Shown: one piece after another, positions 1-7,177 of the stretch | How positions within the stretch are numbered: the stretch's first letter is position 1 | Layout: every line of letters starts with the position of its first letter | From: an uncultured Myxococcales bacterium | Lineage (GTDB): Bacteria; Myxococcota_A; Bradymonadia; UBA7976; UBA1532 | Length of the DNA stretch: 32,421 bases | Assembly: GCA_903847385.1 (NCBI GenBank) | Contig: CAINDO010000393.1 | Location: forward strand, 1 to 32,421 | Direction of reading: 5' to 3' | The notes under the pieces: model-generated | What the model was told of the DNA's origin: nothing | Seen by the model: only the letters and a program-made list of their open reading frames with translations | Databases searched by the model: none | Made by a program: the position numbers and the translations under genes

Positions 1-876
1 GCCCAAGGCGCCCTACATTCAGAAGGCGGCACCGAAGAATGGGCGCGGCGACCCGAGCACGAATTCCTCCGGGCCTTTCGCGAATCGCTGCCCGAACTCC
101 GATACGTCCGAACTGACCGCCTCTTTGTCGACCGCGCGCCCGACGACGATGCCGCTTGGCACCGAGCGCCAAACCGGACACGCCTCATGGTCGAGCACCT
201 GAGCGAAAAACTCGCTGCCGTCATTCGCGAGAGTGACAGTCAGTACCGTCGCCTCTCGACCGAGCTGGACGCGAGTCTCCCAAAGCGCCTGTTCGAGGTC
301 GCCGAGAATCCGCCCTCGCTCGCCGACTTGCAGGCGCAGAGCCTGGCGCTCCGCGACACAGAGACTCGCCTTCGGAACATCGGCCTGCTCGAGGACCCTC
401 CCGAGCACCCGGACGAGACGAAGCTGACCGAGCAACAGCGCGGCACGTTCCACGTGATCCTCGGCGACCGGGAGAAGAAGCTCGCGCCTTTCGCGCTCAT
501 CGCCGGCAAGGCGGAGCGTCTGCTGGCAAGTCTGAACCGCAAGCTCCGTCCGAAGCAGGTCCGGTTGAACGTCGAGTCGGGCTACGACGTCGTCACCGCC
601 GACGGTCGCACGTTGCGCCTCGACCAGCTCTCCTCGGGTGAGCAGCACGAGATGGTCCTGCTCCACGAGCTTCTGTTCGAGGCCGCGCCGAACACGATGG
701 TCCTCATCGACGAGCCGGAGCTCTCGCTGCACGTGACGTGGCAACAAGACTTCCTGGAGGACGTGGCCGCCATCGCGCAGTTGTCGAACCTGGACTTCGT
801 GCTGGCCACGCACTCGCCCTACATCGTCCCGGAGAGCCGGGTGGACGTGATGGTGCGCCTCGGCGAGGCCCCGTGA
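1..876 (+). CDS. AAA/ABC-type ATPase, AriA-like defence protein (5' end outside window)
   Basis: The reading frame is open from the first base, so the N-terminal part with Walker A lies upstream of the window. An internal ATG at 187 is unlikely to be the true start, because codons 1-62 continue in the style of the family (RTDRLFVDRAPDDD). The visible part has the ABC signature LSSGEQ (codons 210-215), Walker B VLIDEPELSLH (codons 234-244) and the switch motif ATHSPYIV (codons 269-276). This is the layout of AAA_15/AAA_21 (OLD-like) ATPases. The stop overlaps the start of a DUF4435 gene by 4 bases (GTGA), so the two are translationally coupled. ATPase followed by DUF4435 is the gene order of the anti-phage PARIS system (AriA-AriB), in which the ATPase scaffold senses phage anti-restriction proteins and releases the effector. 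PARIS membership is inference. A generic ATPase-plus-DUF4435 pair is the alternative. Confidence 0.85.
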   Translation, partial: AQGALHSEGGTEEWARRPEHEFLRAFRESLPELRYVRTDRLFVDRAPDDDAAWHRAPNRTRLMVEHLSEKLAAVIRESDSQYRRLSTELDASLPKRLFEVAENPPSLADLQAQSLALRDTETRLRNIGLLEDPPEHPDETKLTEQQRGTFHVILGDREKKLAPFALIAGKAERLLASLNRKLRPKQVRLNVESGYDVVTADGRTLRLDQLSSGEQHEMVLLHELLFEAAPNTMVLIDEPELSLHVTWQQDFLEDVAAIAQLSNLDFVLATHSPYIVPESRVDVMVRLGEAP

Positions 877-1784
877 CCGAGGTCGAGCGTCGTTTCGGGG
901 CGCGTCCGGTCGACCCGATCGTCGAGTCGAAGGTGTTCAACGCCGCCCGCCGGACGGTGACGCTGCTCGTCGAGGCGGGGCCCGACTGCGCCTTCTGGCA
1001 GATCTACCGCCATGAGGACTGCCTCCTCCGCGAACACGGGCAGGGGGGCCGCGCGGCGGTGATTCAGAAGCTCGAGGCGTCCCGCGCGCAGACCGATGTT
1101 CGATTTCTGGCCGTCGTCGACGCCGACTTCGACCGGTTGCCGGGTGCGCTGGGCCTCGCAGAGTCCCCGGACGTGATCCTCACGGATGGCCACGACCTCG
1201 AGACGACGCTGCTCGGCACACCCGCGCTCGAGAAGATGGTGCGACACGCGAAGGGCGCGACCAACGCAGACGACGAGGCTCGGTGGCGCGAGTCGACGCG
1301 ATCGAGGCTCTTCCGCCACGGACGCGGTATGGGCGGCCTGCGCTGGCTCAAAGTCCGCGCGAGATTGGAGAGCCTTGCCTTCAAGAAGCCCGGACGCGGC
1401 TCCACCAAAGGCCAGATCGAACCGTTCGGCCGCTACGACGACTGCGTGGACGCCGACTGGCTGCCATCGCTTGCCCGTGCCGTCCACGCCGTGCTGAACT
1501 ACAGCCAGGCTCAGGCGCTGGCCGGCGAACGCGACCTCGTGGCGGAGGTCCAGGCGCTGCCCGCCGTCGACGACGCGCAACTCTGCAACGGGCACGACCT
1601 GCTCGGCTTCCTCGGCGTCTACCTGGCCCCCGGAAATCGCGCGGTGGCCCGTGAGGAGGACCTGCACGGCGACCTCGTCCTGGCGACCGAGCGCGCGTGG
1701 GTCGCGCAGACGCGAATGTGGGCGAGCATTCGGGCGTGGGAGCGGGCGCACCCGGGCTTCCGGGTGCTGACCGACGACCCCTGA
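873..1784 (+). CDS. DUF4435 TOPRIM-like effector, AriB-like
   Basis: The 303-aa product begins at a GTG inside the preceding stop codon (GTGA overlap), a strong start assignment. It carries the DUF4435 pattern: an N-terminal acidic block LLVEAGPDCAFW (E34), then VVDADFD (residues 81-87), then DGHDLE (105-110). These match the conserved acidic positions of the TOPRIM-like fold (E, DxD). In characterised PARIS systems the DUF4435 partner is a toxic nuclease released from the ATPase on phage infection, cutting tRNA and causing abortive infection. Here that activity is only inferred. The C-terminal half (about 120-303) is the variable helical part usual for this family. No frameshift is visible. 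A PilZ gene follows after 43 bases and is probably unrelated. Confidence 0.8.
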   Translation: MTEVERRFGARPVDPIVESKVFNAARRTVTLLVEAGPDCAFWQIYRHEDCLLREHGQGGRAAVIQKLEASRAQTDVRFLAVVDADFDRLPGALGLAESPDVILTDGHDLETTLLGTPALEKMVRHAKGATNADDEARWRESTRSRLFRHGRGMGGLRWLKVRARLESLAFKKPGRGSTKGQIEPFGRYDDCVDADWLPSLARAVHAVLNYSQAQALAGERDLVAEVQALPAVDDAQLCNGHDLLGFLGVYLAPGNRAVAREEDLHGDLVLATERAWVAQTRMWASIRAWERAHPGFRVLTDDP

Positions 1785-1827
1785 GGCCCCACCTTGCGCC
1801 TCCGCCATCCGTGACGATGTTCTCTCC

Positions 1828-2247
1828 ATGGCCCGAGCGACGCTCAGCGCGGAAGAACTCGAGGACCTGCTCGACGATCTGGCGGCGTCGCGTCCGTCGG
1901 GCGGGGCGGACGCGGCCGAGGTCGCCGTGGCGGGGCACCGGCGCTTCGCGCGGCACCCGTGCCACCTGGCGGCGGTGCTGGTCTTCGCGGGGCGCAGCCA
2001 CCGGGTGAGCGTGCAGGACCTCAGCGTGGGTGGGGCGCGCGTCGCGACGGACGACCCCGTGGACGCGGCCGAGGCGGCCGGCACGCTCATCGTCTCGCTG
2101 CCGGGGCTGAAGGCGGCGCTGGAGGCGCCCGTCCACGTGTGCTGGCACGAGGCCACGCCCGGTCAGTGGCCGCGCGTGGGCATGGCCTTCGACACGCTCA
2201 AACCCGAGGAGTTCCTGGCCCTTCAGGCCTTCCTGCGTGACGCGTGA
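1828..2247 (+). CDS. PilZ-domain protein (c-di-GMP receptor)
   Basis: The 139-aa protein is a short acidic N-terminus followed by one PilZ domain. Both c-di-GMP binding motifs are visible: the RxxxR arginines in RRFARHP (about residues 38-44) and the (D/N)xSxxG motif as DLSVGG (about 64-69). The usual PilZ ending VGMAFDTL follows. A small single-domain PilZ protein normally transmits the second messenger to a partner controlling motility, pili, polysaccharide or development. No partner is adjacent. Upstream is a defence pair with a 43-base gap, downstream a tandem repeat. The ATG at 1828 is the first in-frame start and no strong Shine-Dalgarno is seen. Confidence 0.88.
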   Translation: MARATLSAEELEDLLDDLAASRPSGGADAAEVAVAGHRRFARHPCHLAAVLVFAGRSHRVSVQDLSVGGARVATDDPVDAAEAAGTLIVSLPGLKAALEAPVHVCWHEATPGQWPRVGMAFDTLKPEEFLALQAFLRDA

Positions 2248-2264
2248 GCGGCGGCGGCGAACGT

Positions 2265-2522
2265 CGAACGCGTGATCGCATGGTGATCATGCGAAGCAGA
2301 CTTTTCGCGAACGCGTGATCGCATGGTGATCATGCGAAGCAGACTTTTCGCGAACGCGTGATCGCATGGTGATCATGCAAACCAGAGTTTGGTCGAACGC
2401 GTGATCGCATGGTGATCATGCAAACCAGAGTTTGGTCGAACGCGTGATCGCATGGTGATCATGCGAACCAGAGTTTGGTCGAACGCGTGATCGCATGGTG
2501 ATCATGCAAACCAGAGTTTCGG
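2265..2522. repeat. six tandem copies of a 43-bp hairpin-forming repeat
   Basis: Copies start at 2265, 2308, 2351, 2394, 2437 and 2480, each exactly 43 bases, with no spacers. Every unit starts CGAACGCGTGATCGCATGG and contains GCATG-gtgat-CATGC, a 5-bp stem with a 5-nt loop. The last third differs between copies. Copies 1-2 carry GAAG-caga-CTTT, and copies 3, 4 and 6 carry CAAAC-caga-GTTT(G). The base pair next to the constant CAGA loop is swapped (G-C versus C-G), and copy 5 has a G opposite T in the stem, still compatible with G-U pairing. The array fills the 319-base gap between convergent genes (PilZ and MarC), so a terminator or REP-like role is plausible. It does not continue either flanking reading frame, and nothing else was recognised in this gap. 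Confidence 0.95.
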
Positions 2523-2566
2523 TCTCCGTCGACGAGTGGTCGCGTCGAGCCACGAAGCCCGCGCGC

Positions 2567-3208
2567 TCAAGCGCGCCAGAGCGCCTTGGCGCCCTCGAAC
2601 ACGAACTGGACCGCGATGGCGGCCAGGATCAGGCCGAAGATACGCTCGAGGATGGCGATGCCGGTGGTCTTCAGCACGCGCTTGACGTGGTGTGCGCTGC
2701 GGAGCACGGCGTAGGTCGCGCCCAGGGTGAGCAGGATGGCGGCGACCACGGCCGCCCCGGCTTCGAGGCCGCCACCGCTCTCGGCCATGAGCACCATCAC
2801 GGTGGCGATGGCCCCCGGCCCGGCGAGCAGGGGCAGCGCGAGGGGTACGACCGCGATGTCCTCGGACTCGGAGCCGGCCTGGGTCTCGGCCTCGGTCGTC
2901 TTGGTGGTGGGGTGCTGGGCGCGGAGCATGTCGAGCGCCGTGAGCAGCAGGAGCAGGCCGCCCGCGACGCGGAACGCGGGCAGGGTGACGCCGAACACCC
3001 GGAAGATGAGGCCGCCGCCCAACGCGAAGAAGACGAGCACCCCGGCGGCGGTGAGGCAGGCGCGCCGGGCCATGGCGCGGCACTTCTCCGGGGTGTCGCG
3101 ACCGGTCATCGCGACGAACACGGGCACGACGCCGATCGGGTCGACGATGAAGAACACCGCCGGCAGCGCGAGCGTGAAGGTGGAGACGAGGGCGTCGAGG
3201 GCGGTCAT
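2567..3208 (-). CDS. MarC family integral membrane protein
   Basis: The 213-aa protein has about six hydrophobic helices. It opens with the family-typical stretch PAVFFIVDPIGVVPVFVAMT (residues 16-35) and a second, related half near VPLALPLLAGPGAIATVMVL (about 121-140). The inverted repeat architecture and length match the MarC/UPF0056 family of inner-membrane proteins, whose substrate is not established; the old link to multiple antibiotic resistance was withdrawn. A short charged loop (about 99-118, rich in T, E and S) separates the halves. It lies 22 bases after the upstream lipoprotein gene on the same strand, so it is probably the last gene of a three-gene operon starting at 6214. Confidence 0.92.
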   Translation of the reverse strand: MTALDALVSTFTLALPAVFFIVDPIGVVPVFVAMTGRDTPEKCRAMARRACLTAAGVLVFFALGGGLIFRVFGVTLPAFRVAGGLLLLLTALDMLRAQHPTTKTTEAETQAGSESEDIAVVPLALPLLAGPGAIATVMVLMAESGGGLEAGAAVVAAILLTLGATYAVLRSAHHVKRVLKTTGIAILERIFGLILAAIAVQFVFEGAKALWRA

Positions 3209-3230
3209 GGGTTCCGCGTTCGCTCCCGCT

Positions 3231-4709
3231 TCAGTTCCCCGGCGCGCTGCTCGTGATCGTCCGCCACGTCGTCGCGGTCAGCGGGTCGGTCGTGTCCTCG
3301 ACGGCGCCGAGGGGGCTGACCGTCCGGCCGGCGTCGAGCGAGAACAGGAACCGGTAGCGGTACTGGCCCGGCGGGCAGCGCGACAGCGTGCTCTCGATGC
3401 CCCAGCGGTACAGGTGGTCGGCGCCGTAGGGGCCGGCGTGGACGGCGGCGGGGGGCAGGGCTTGGCGGGTCAGGGGGCCGCCGGGCGTGCATTCGTGCAG
3501 GTCGGACTCGACGAAGGCGGTCAGCGCGCCGTCGACGGGGGCGGCGACGTCCGTGACGCCGGGCGCGTAGGCCCGGGCCTCGATGGCCATGCCCATGTTG
3601 GTGAAGCCGTGCCAGAGCAGCGGGTCGGGCAGCGCTAGCTCGCGGCCGGCGCGGGCGTTGTAGAGCGCCCACCCGCCGGCCCACGGCACGTGCGCGGCGG
3701 CGTCGACCACGGGCAGCACGTAGTTGGCGCCGAAGTCGCTGTCGTACTTCCAGTTCGCCGGCGCGCCCTGGCTGAAGCCAGGCACGCAGTGGAACCACAG
3801 GGCCACGCTGGTGGCGTCCGCGGGCACGTCGAGCACGAGCTCGGGCGTCTCCACGCGCACGCAGGGCGGGGTCTGGCCGGGGCAGGCGTACCCCGAGGAC
3901 TGCACGTAGGTCTCGACCGGGGCGCTCTGCACGGGGCCCTGGTCGAACCGCCACTCGGCGACGACGGTCGTGGACGAGGCCGGCCCCTGGCTGCCCAGGC
4001 AGGACTGCGTCTCGCGCAGGCGGCGGGCGTCGTAGCTCACCCGCAGCGCACCGCCGGCCACGACGGGGCCGTCGCTGAGCGACTCCTCGAAGTCCGGGTA
4101 GGTGAGCGCGTACTCGGGCACGGCGGCGGGCTGGTCGGGGCGGCAGGTGTCGTCCGCGGCGATGGTCCAGCCGTTCGAGGCGCGCAGGGCGTAGTTGTCC
4201 AGGGGCTGCGCGACGCGGTTGTGGTCGAAGACCCGCGTACCGTCCGCCCGAACGACGTACGGGATGAGATCGATCTCCGTCCGGTTCAGGCTCGTGAAGC
4301 TCATGCCCGCGCTGGGCGTGAAGTGGTCGAGCACGAACGCGTATCGGCCCGCGTCGGGGTCGGGGGAGGTCGTCGACACGGCGTAGAAGGCGGCCTGCGT
4401 CTCCAGCGTGCGGTACATGACCTCGACGCGGTCGCCGTCGGAGAGGCGGGCGGCGTCGACGTCGACCTGGCCCCGCCAGGTGAAGGGGCCGCCGTTCGCC
4501 GGGGCGACGCGGCCCACGTCCCGCAGGACGACCAGGCAGCTCGTGTCGGCCTCGTCACGCCAGGCGGCGGCGCCGTCGACGTACACGGGCTCGAGGGCCT
4601 GGCGCAGGGCCTCGGGGGCGGTCTCGGGGCCCGAGTCGGGCGAACCGCAGGCGGAGAGGGCGAGGGGCAGGAGAACGGCGAGAAGGCGGGGAGCGGCGGG
4701 ATGTTTCAT
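3231..4709 (-). CDS. large lipoprotein, possibly DUF6209-like
   Basis: The 492-aa product has a lipoprotein signal peptide (MKHPAAPRLLAVLLPLALSA with lipobox LSAC, Cys 21). The ATG at 4709 is supported by the signal peptide and by GAGG about 5 bases upstream, although the frame stays open further upstream. The mature protein looks like two beta-rich halves. The second contains SDGPVVAGGALRVSYDARRL and later WKYDSDFGANYVLPV, which recall the DUF6209 family of secreted myxobacterial proteins (YD..RL and DS.xG.NY patterns). This family call is from memory and tentative. Several Cys residues in the mature part suggest disulphides. It lies 41 bases after the oxidase-like gene and 22 bases before marC. 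No enzymatic motif is recognised. Confidence 0.8.
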   Translation of the reverse strand: MKHPAAPRLLAVLLPLALSACGSPDSGPETAPEALRQALEPVYVDGAAAWRDEADTSCLVVLRDVGRVAPANGGPFTWRGQVDVDAARLSDGDRVEVMYRTLETQAAFYAVSTTSPDPDAGRYAFVLDHFTPSAGMSFTSLNRTEIDLIPYVVRADGTRVFDHNRVAQPLDNYALRASNGWTIAADDTCRPDQPAAVPEYALTYPDFEESLSDGPVVAGGALRVSYDARRLRETQSCLGSQGPASSTTVVAEWRFDQGPVQSAPVETYVQSSGYACPGQTPPCVRVETPELVLDVPADATSVALWFHCVPGFSQGAPANWKYDSDFGANYVLPVVDAAAHVPWAGGWALYNARAGRELALPDPLLWHGFTNMGMAIEARAYAPGVTDVAAPVDGALTAFVESDLHECTPGGPLTRQALPPAAVHAGPYGADHLYRWGIESTLSRCPPGQYRYRFLFSLDAGRTVSPLGAVEDTTDPLTATTWRTITSSAPGN

Positions 4710-4750
4710 GGAGACCTCGGAGCGCGCGCTGGGGCAGCGTGCGCGCGGCG

Positions 4751-6214
4751 TCATATCACAACGGCGGGTTCGTGTCGCGGGGCGGCGCCGCGCGTCCACC
4801 ACAGGCCGAAGATGGCCAGCGCGAGGCCGGCGGCCAGGGCGAGGCCACCCATGAAGGCGACGCCGTGCAGGCCCGGCTGCGAGGGCAGGGCATCGCTCAT
4901 GCGCCCGGGCATGCCCGAGAGCCCGGCCACGAACATGGGCAGGAACGCCAGCGACGCGCCGACGAACGACAGACCTGCGGCGATGCGGGCGCCCGGGGGC
5001 TCCGGCTCGTCCGTGCGGCCCGTGATCTCCGGCCAGGCGCCGTGCAGGCCGGCCATGAAGGCGAAGATCACGCCGCCGGCCACGAAGGTGTGCAGCTGCC
5101 CCGCCGAGAACGTGCTGGCGGCGAGCAGGCCGCCCGTCCCCGCGGTGGCCATGAGCAGGCTGGCCACCGTGCCGCCGGCGAAGAGGAGCACGAACGCCGT
5201 GGCCCACAGGGCGGACGCCGTGAACCGCACGCCCCCGCGGACCAGCGTGCGCAGGCCGTGGAGCACCAGGCCCGTGGCGGGCACCACGGCGAGCAGGCCG
5301 AAGAGGCTGGAGACCATGGTGGCGACGTCCGACTGGCCGCGCATGAACAGGTGCTGGCCCCAGTTGGACACGCCGAGCACGGCCAGGGCGACGAGCGCGC
5401 CGACCGCGAAGCGGCGGGTGCCCGTGGGGCGGGTGGCGGCCGCGGACAGGCGGTCAAGGGCGAGGCCGGCTGCGGGCAGCAGCGCCGCCGTCAGGGTGGC
5501 GTGGCCGGCGAACCAGGCGAACTGGCGATACAGACCCGGGTCGCCGCCCAGCGCCGGGTCGAAGAGGCCCACGCCGAGCCAGCGCTCCCCCACGACGATC
5601 GTGGCCGTGAGCGCAAAGACCGGCGTCGCGAGCAGATGCACGCAGGCCATGAGCCGCAGCCCCCAGGCGAAGAGCGACAGGGGCGCCGCGTTCGGCCGGA
5701 TGTGCATCGTGACCAGGAAGTTCAGACCCGTGAGCATGGCCGAGACCATGAGCATCAGCACGCCCAGCATGGCCCAGAGGGTGGGCGTCGGGGCGACGGC
5801 GCCGAGCTGCGTGTCGAACGCCCAGTGCTGCAGGCCGCCGCCCGCGAGGCCGCCCAGGGCGACGCCGGCGCCGGCGAGGAACAGCCAAAGGCTGGCCCGG
5901 TTCAGCCGCGGGAAGGCGACGTTCTCGAGGCCGAGCTGCGCCGGGAGCAGGAGATTGCCCAGCACCGTGGGCAGGGCGGGCACGAGGAGCAGGTGCACCA
6001 TGAGCAGCCCGTGCGCGGCGGAGAGCCGCACGAAGCCCTCGGGGCCGAGCAGGGTGGGCCCCGTGGTCAGGCGCTCGGCCTGGATGCCCAGCGCGGCGAC
6101 GAGCCCGGCGCCCAGGGCCAGGGCGGCGGCGACCAGGTGGACACGCCCGATCCGGCGGGCGTCGACGGTGAGGAGCCACGCCTCGGGGCGGGGCCGGGAC
6201 ACGACGGCATTCAT
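4751..6214 (-). CDS. heme-copper oxidase subunit I homologue lacking catalytic ligands
   Basis: The 487-aa, roughly 12-helix protein aligns by eye along its length with cytochrome oxidase subunit I: AAHGLLMVH (66-74), NVAFPRLN (98-105), FDPALGGDPGLY (218-229), RFTASALWA (330-338), GLSGMPGRMSD (431-441). Both ligands of the low-spin heme remain (H68, H375). The active site is altered. The heme a3 proximal His is Q373 (in GQLH), one CuB His is Q287 (in GQH, H288 kept), H238 remains, but the usual HPEVY is HATLT, so the cross-linked Tyr and proton-channel Glu are absent. The D-channel Asp aligns with N98. I infer that it binds one bis-His heme but cannot reduce O2. No subunit II or III gene is nearby. 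It is the first gene of an operon with a lipoprotein and marC. Confidence 0.85.
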   Translation of the reverse strand: MNAVVSRPRPEAWLLTVDARRIGRVHLVAAALALGAGLVAALGIQAERLTTGPTLLGPEGFVRLSAAHGLLMVHLLLVPALPTVLGNLLLPAQLGLENVAFPRLNRASLWLFLAGAGVALGGLAGGGLQHWAFDTQLGAVAPTPTLWAMLGVLMLMVSAMLTGLNFLVTMHIRPNAAPLSLFAWGLRLMACVHLLATPVFALTATIVVGERWLGVGLFDPALGGDPGLYRQFAWFAGHATLTAALLPAAGLALDRLSAAATRPTGTRRFAVGALVALAVLGVSNWGQHLFMRGQSDVATMVSSLFGLLAVVPATGLVLHGLRTLVRGGVRFTASALWATAFVLLFAGGTVASLLMATAGTGGLLAASTFSAGQLHTFVAGGVIFAFMAGLHGAWPEITGRTDEPEPPGARIAAGLSFVGASLAFLPMFVAGLSGMPGRMSDALPSQPGLHGVAFMGGLALAAGLALAIFGLWWTRGAAPRHEPAVVI

Positions 6215-6368
6215 GGAGAGCCTCGATTTTCAGCGGCCCGAAACGACCGCGCGCGGAGCATGCGCCCATTCGGGCCCGGGGGGGCTGCGGCAATCGGTCG
6301 CAGGGGCGCCGGCGATGTCGCTTTTCCGGCGGATTGACGCCCGACGCGCGGCACGTCACGGTGCGCCC

Positions 6369-7040
6369 ATGTCGTCACCGCCCAACATCTCGCTCCGCAC
6401 CGTGCGCTGGCTCGTGCTCGGCGCGGTGCTCGCGCTGCTCGCGGCGGCCTGGTGGGGCGGCGTGTTCGCGCTGATGGCCGAGCCGCGGACCTTCGCACAG
6501 GCCGTGGTGGACCTGGGCGTCTGGGGTTACGTCGCCTTCGTCGTGGCCTACACGCTGCTGCAGCCCTTCGGGGTGCCGGGCACGGTGTTCATCGTGGCGG
6601 CGCCGCTGCTGTGGCCTTGGCCCACGGCCTTCGCGCTGTCGATGATCGGCACGATGGCGGCGAGTGTCGTGGGCTTCTCGTTCGCGCGGTTCCTGGCCCG
6701 GGACTGGGTGACGGCGCGCATCCCGGCGCGGTTCCATCGCTACGACGCCGCCCTGGCGCGCCACGCGTTGCGCACGGTCTTCGTGCTGCGGTTGATCTTC
6801 TGGATGCCCCAGGCGCTGCACGGCTTTCTGGGGGTGTCGCGCGTGTCTTTCCGCGATCACTTCTGGGGCTCGCTGCTGGGGTACATCCCGCCCCTGCTGA
6901 TGGTCAGCTACTTCGCCGCCGAGGTCTTCGACGCGTCGGGCGCGCTTCAGCCGCGGGCGTTCTCGCTGATGGGGACGCTCCTGGCCGGGTCGCTCGTGCT
7001 GGCGTGGTGGCTGCGGCGGGATGCGCTGAAGCGCGACTGA
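6369..7040 (+). CDS. TVP38/TMEM64 (VTT/DedA-superfamily) membrane protein
   Basis: The 223-aa protein has an N-terminal membrane helix (residues 12-32), then the VTT core with GVPGTVFIVAAPLLWPWPTA (about 68-87), GTMAASVVGFSFARFLARDW (about 94-113), a region around VFVLRLIFWMPQALHGFLGVS, and a final helix. Bacterial members are related to phospholipid scramblases and DedA transporters, but the substrate is not predictable. I chose ATG 6369. An in-frame ATG at 6315 would add 18 residues rich in Arg and is less likely. The gene diverges from the oxidase-like operon across 154 bases, in which I see no convincing promoter. It is followed by an inverted repeat and then a sigma-54-type promoter for the next operon. 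Confidence 0.88.
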   Translation: MSSPPNISLRTVRWLVLGAVLALLAAAWWGGVFALMAEPRTFAQAVVDLGVWGYVAFVVAYTLLQPFGVPGTVFIVAAPLLWPWPTAFALSMIGTMAASVVGFSFARFLARDWVTARIPARFHRYDAALARHALRTVFVLRLIFWMPQALHGFLGVSRVSFRDHFWGSLLGYIPPLLMVSYFAAEVFDASGALQPRAFSLMGTLLAGSLVLAWWLRRDALKRD

Positions 7041-7047
7041 GGGGTTT

Positions 7048-7084
7048 GGGACCGTTCGAGCACAAAGCGAGACACGAAGGTCCC
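7048..7084. promoter_or_regulatory. inverted repeat GGGACC-N25-GGTCCC (terminator hairpin or activator site)
   Basis: GGGACC at 7048-7053 is mirrored by GGTCCC at 7079-7084. The inner bases also pair (TTCG with CGAA, with one bulge). It begins 8 bases after a stop codon and lies centred about 88 bases upstream of the predicted transcription start at 7154. It could be the terminator stem of the membrane-protein gene, although no T-tract follows, or an upstream activator site for the sigma-54 promoter. An inverted repeat with the same 25-base spacing occurs at 30543-30581. Confidence 0.35.
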
Positions 7085-7127
7085 GCTCCGCTGACGAACT
7101 TCGGTCGACGGCGCATCCGGTCGGGGT

Positions 7128-7143
7128 TGGCACGGTTGATGCT
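7128..7143 (+). promoter_or_regulatory. sigma-54 promoter P1 (TGGCACG-N4-ATGCT)
   Basis: The -24 element TGGCACG is a perfect match. The -12 element is ATGCT against TTGCW. The diagnostic GG-N10-GC spacing is exact (GG 7129-7130, GC 7141-7142). The predicted transcript start is near 7154, 24 bases before the ATG at 7178, which excludes the in-frame upstream ATG at 7139. It would serve the five-gene protease operon 7178-12916. Confidence 0.75.
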
Positions 7144-7177
7144 CTCTCCGCCGGGTATGCAACCGATGGTGCTCTCC

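Noticed and set aside
2265..2522. CRISPR array
   Set aside because: The units abut with no unique spacers and no cas genes are visible, so this is a plain tandem repeat.
3690..6368. Very long plus-strand open frame leading into the TVP38-like gene
   Set aside because: It runs antisense to the oxidase-like and lipoprotein genes and its translation is low-complexity Arg/Gly/Ala. Only the part from 6369 on has family features.
7139..7177. Upstream in-frame ATG for the CAP lipoprotein
   Set aside because: ATG 7139 overlaps the -12 element of the sigma-54 promoter, upstream of the predicted transcript start.
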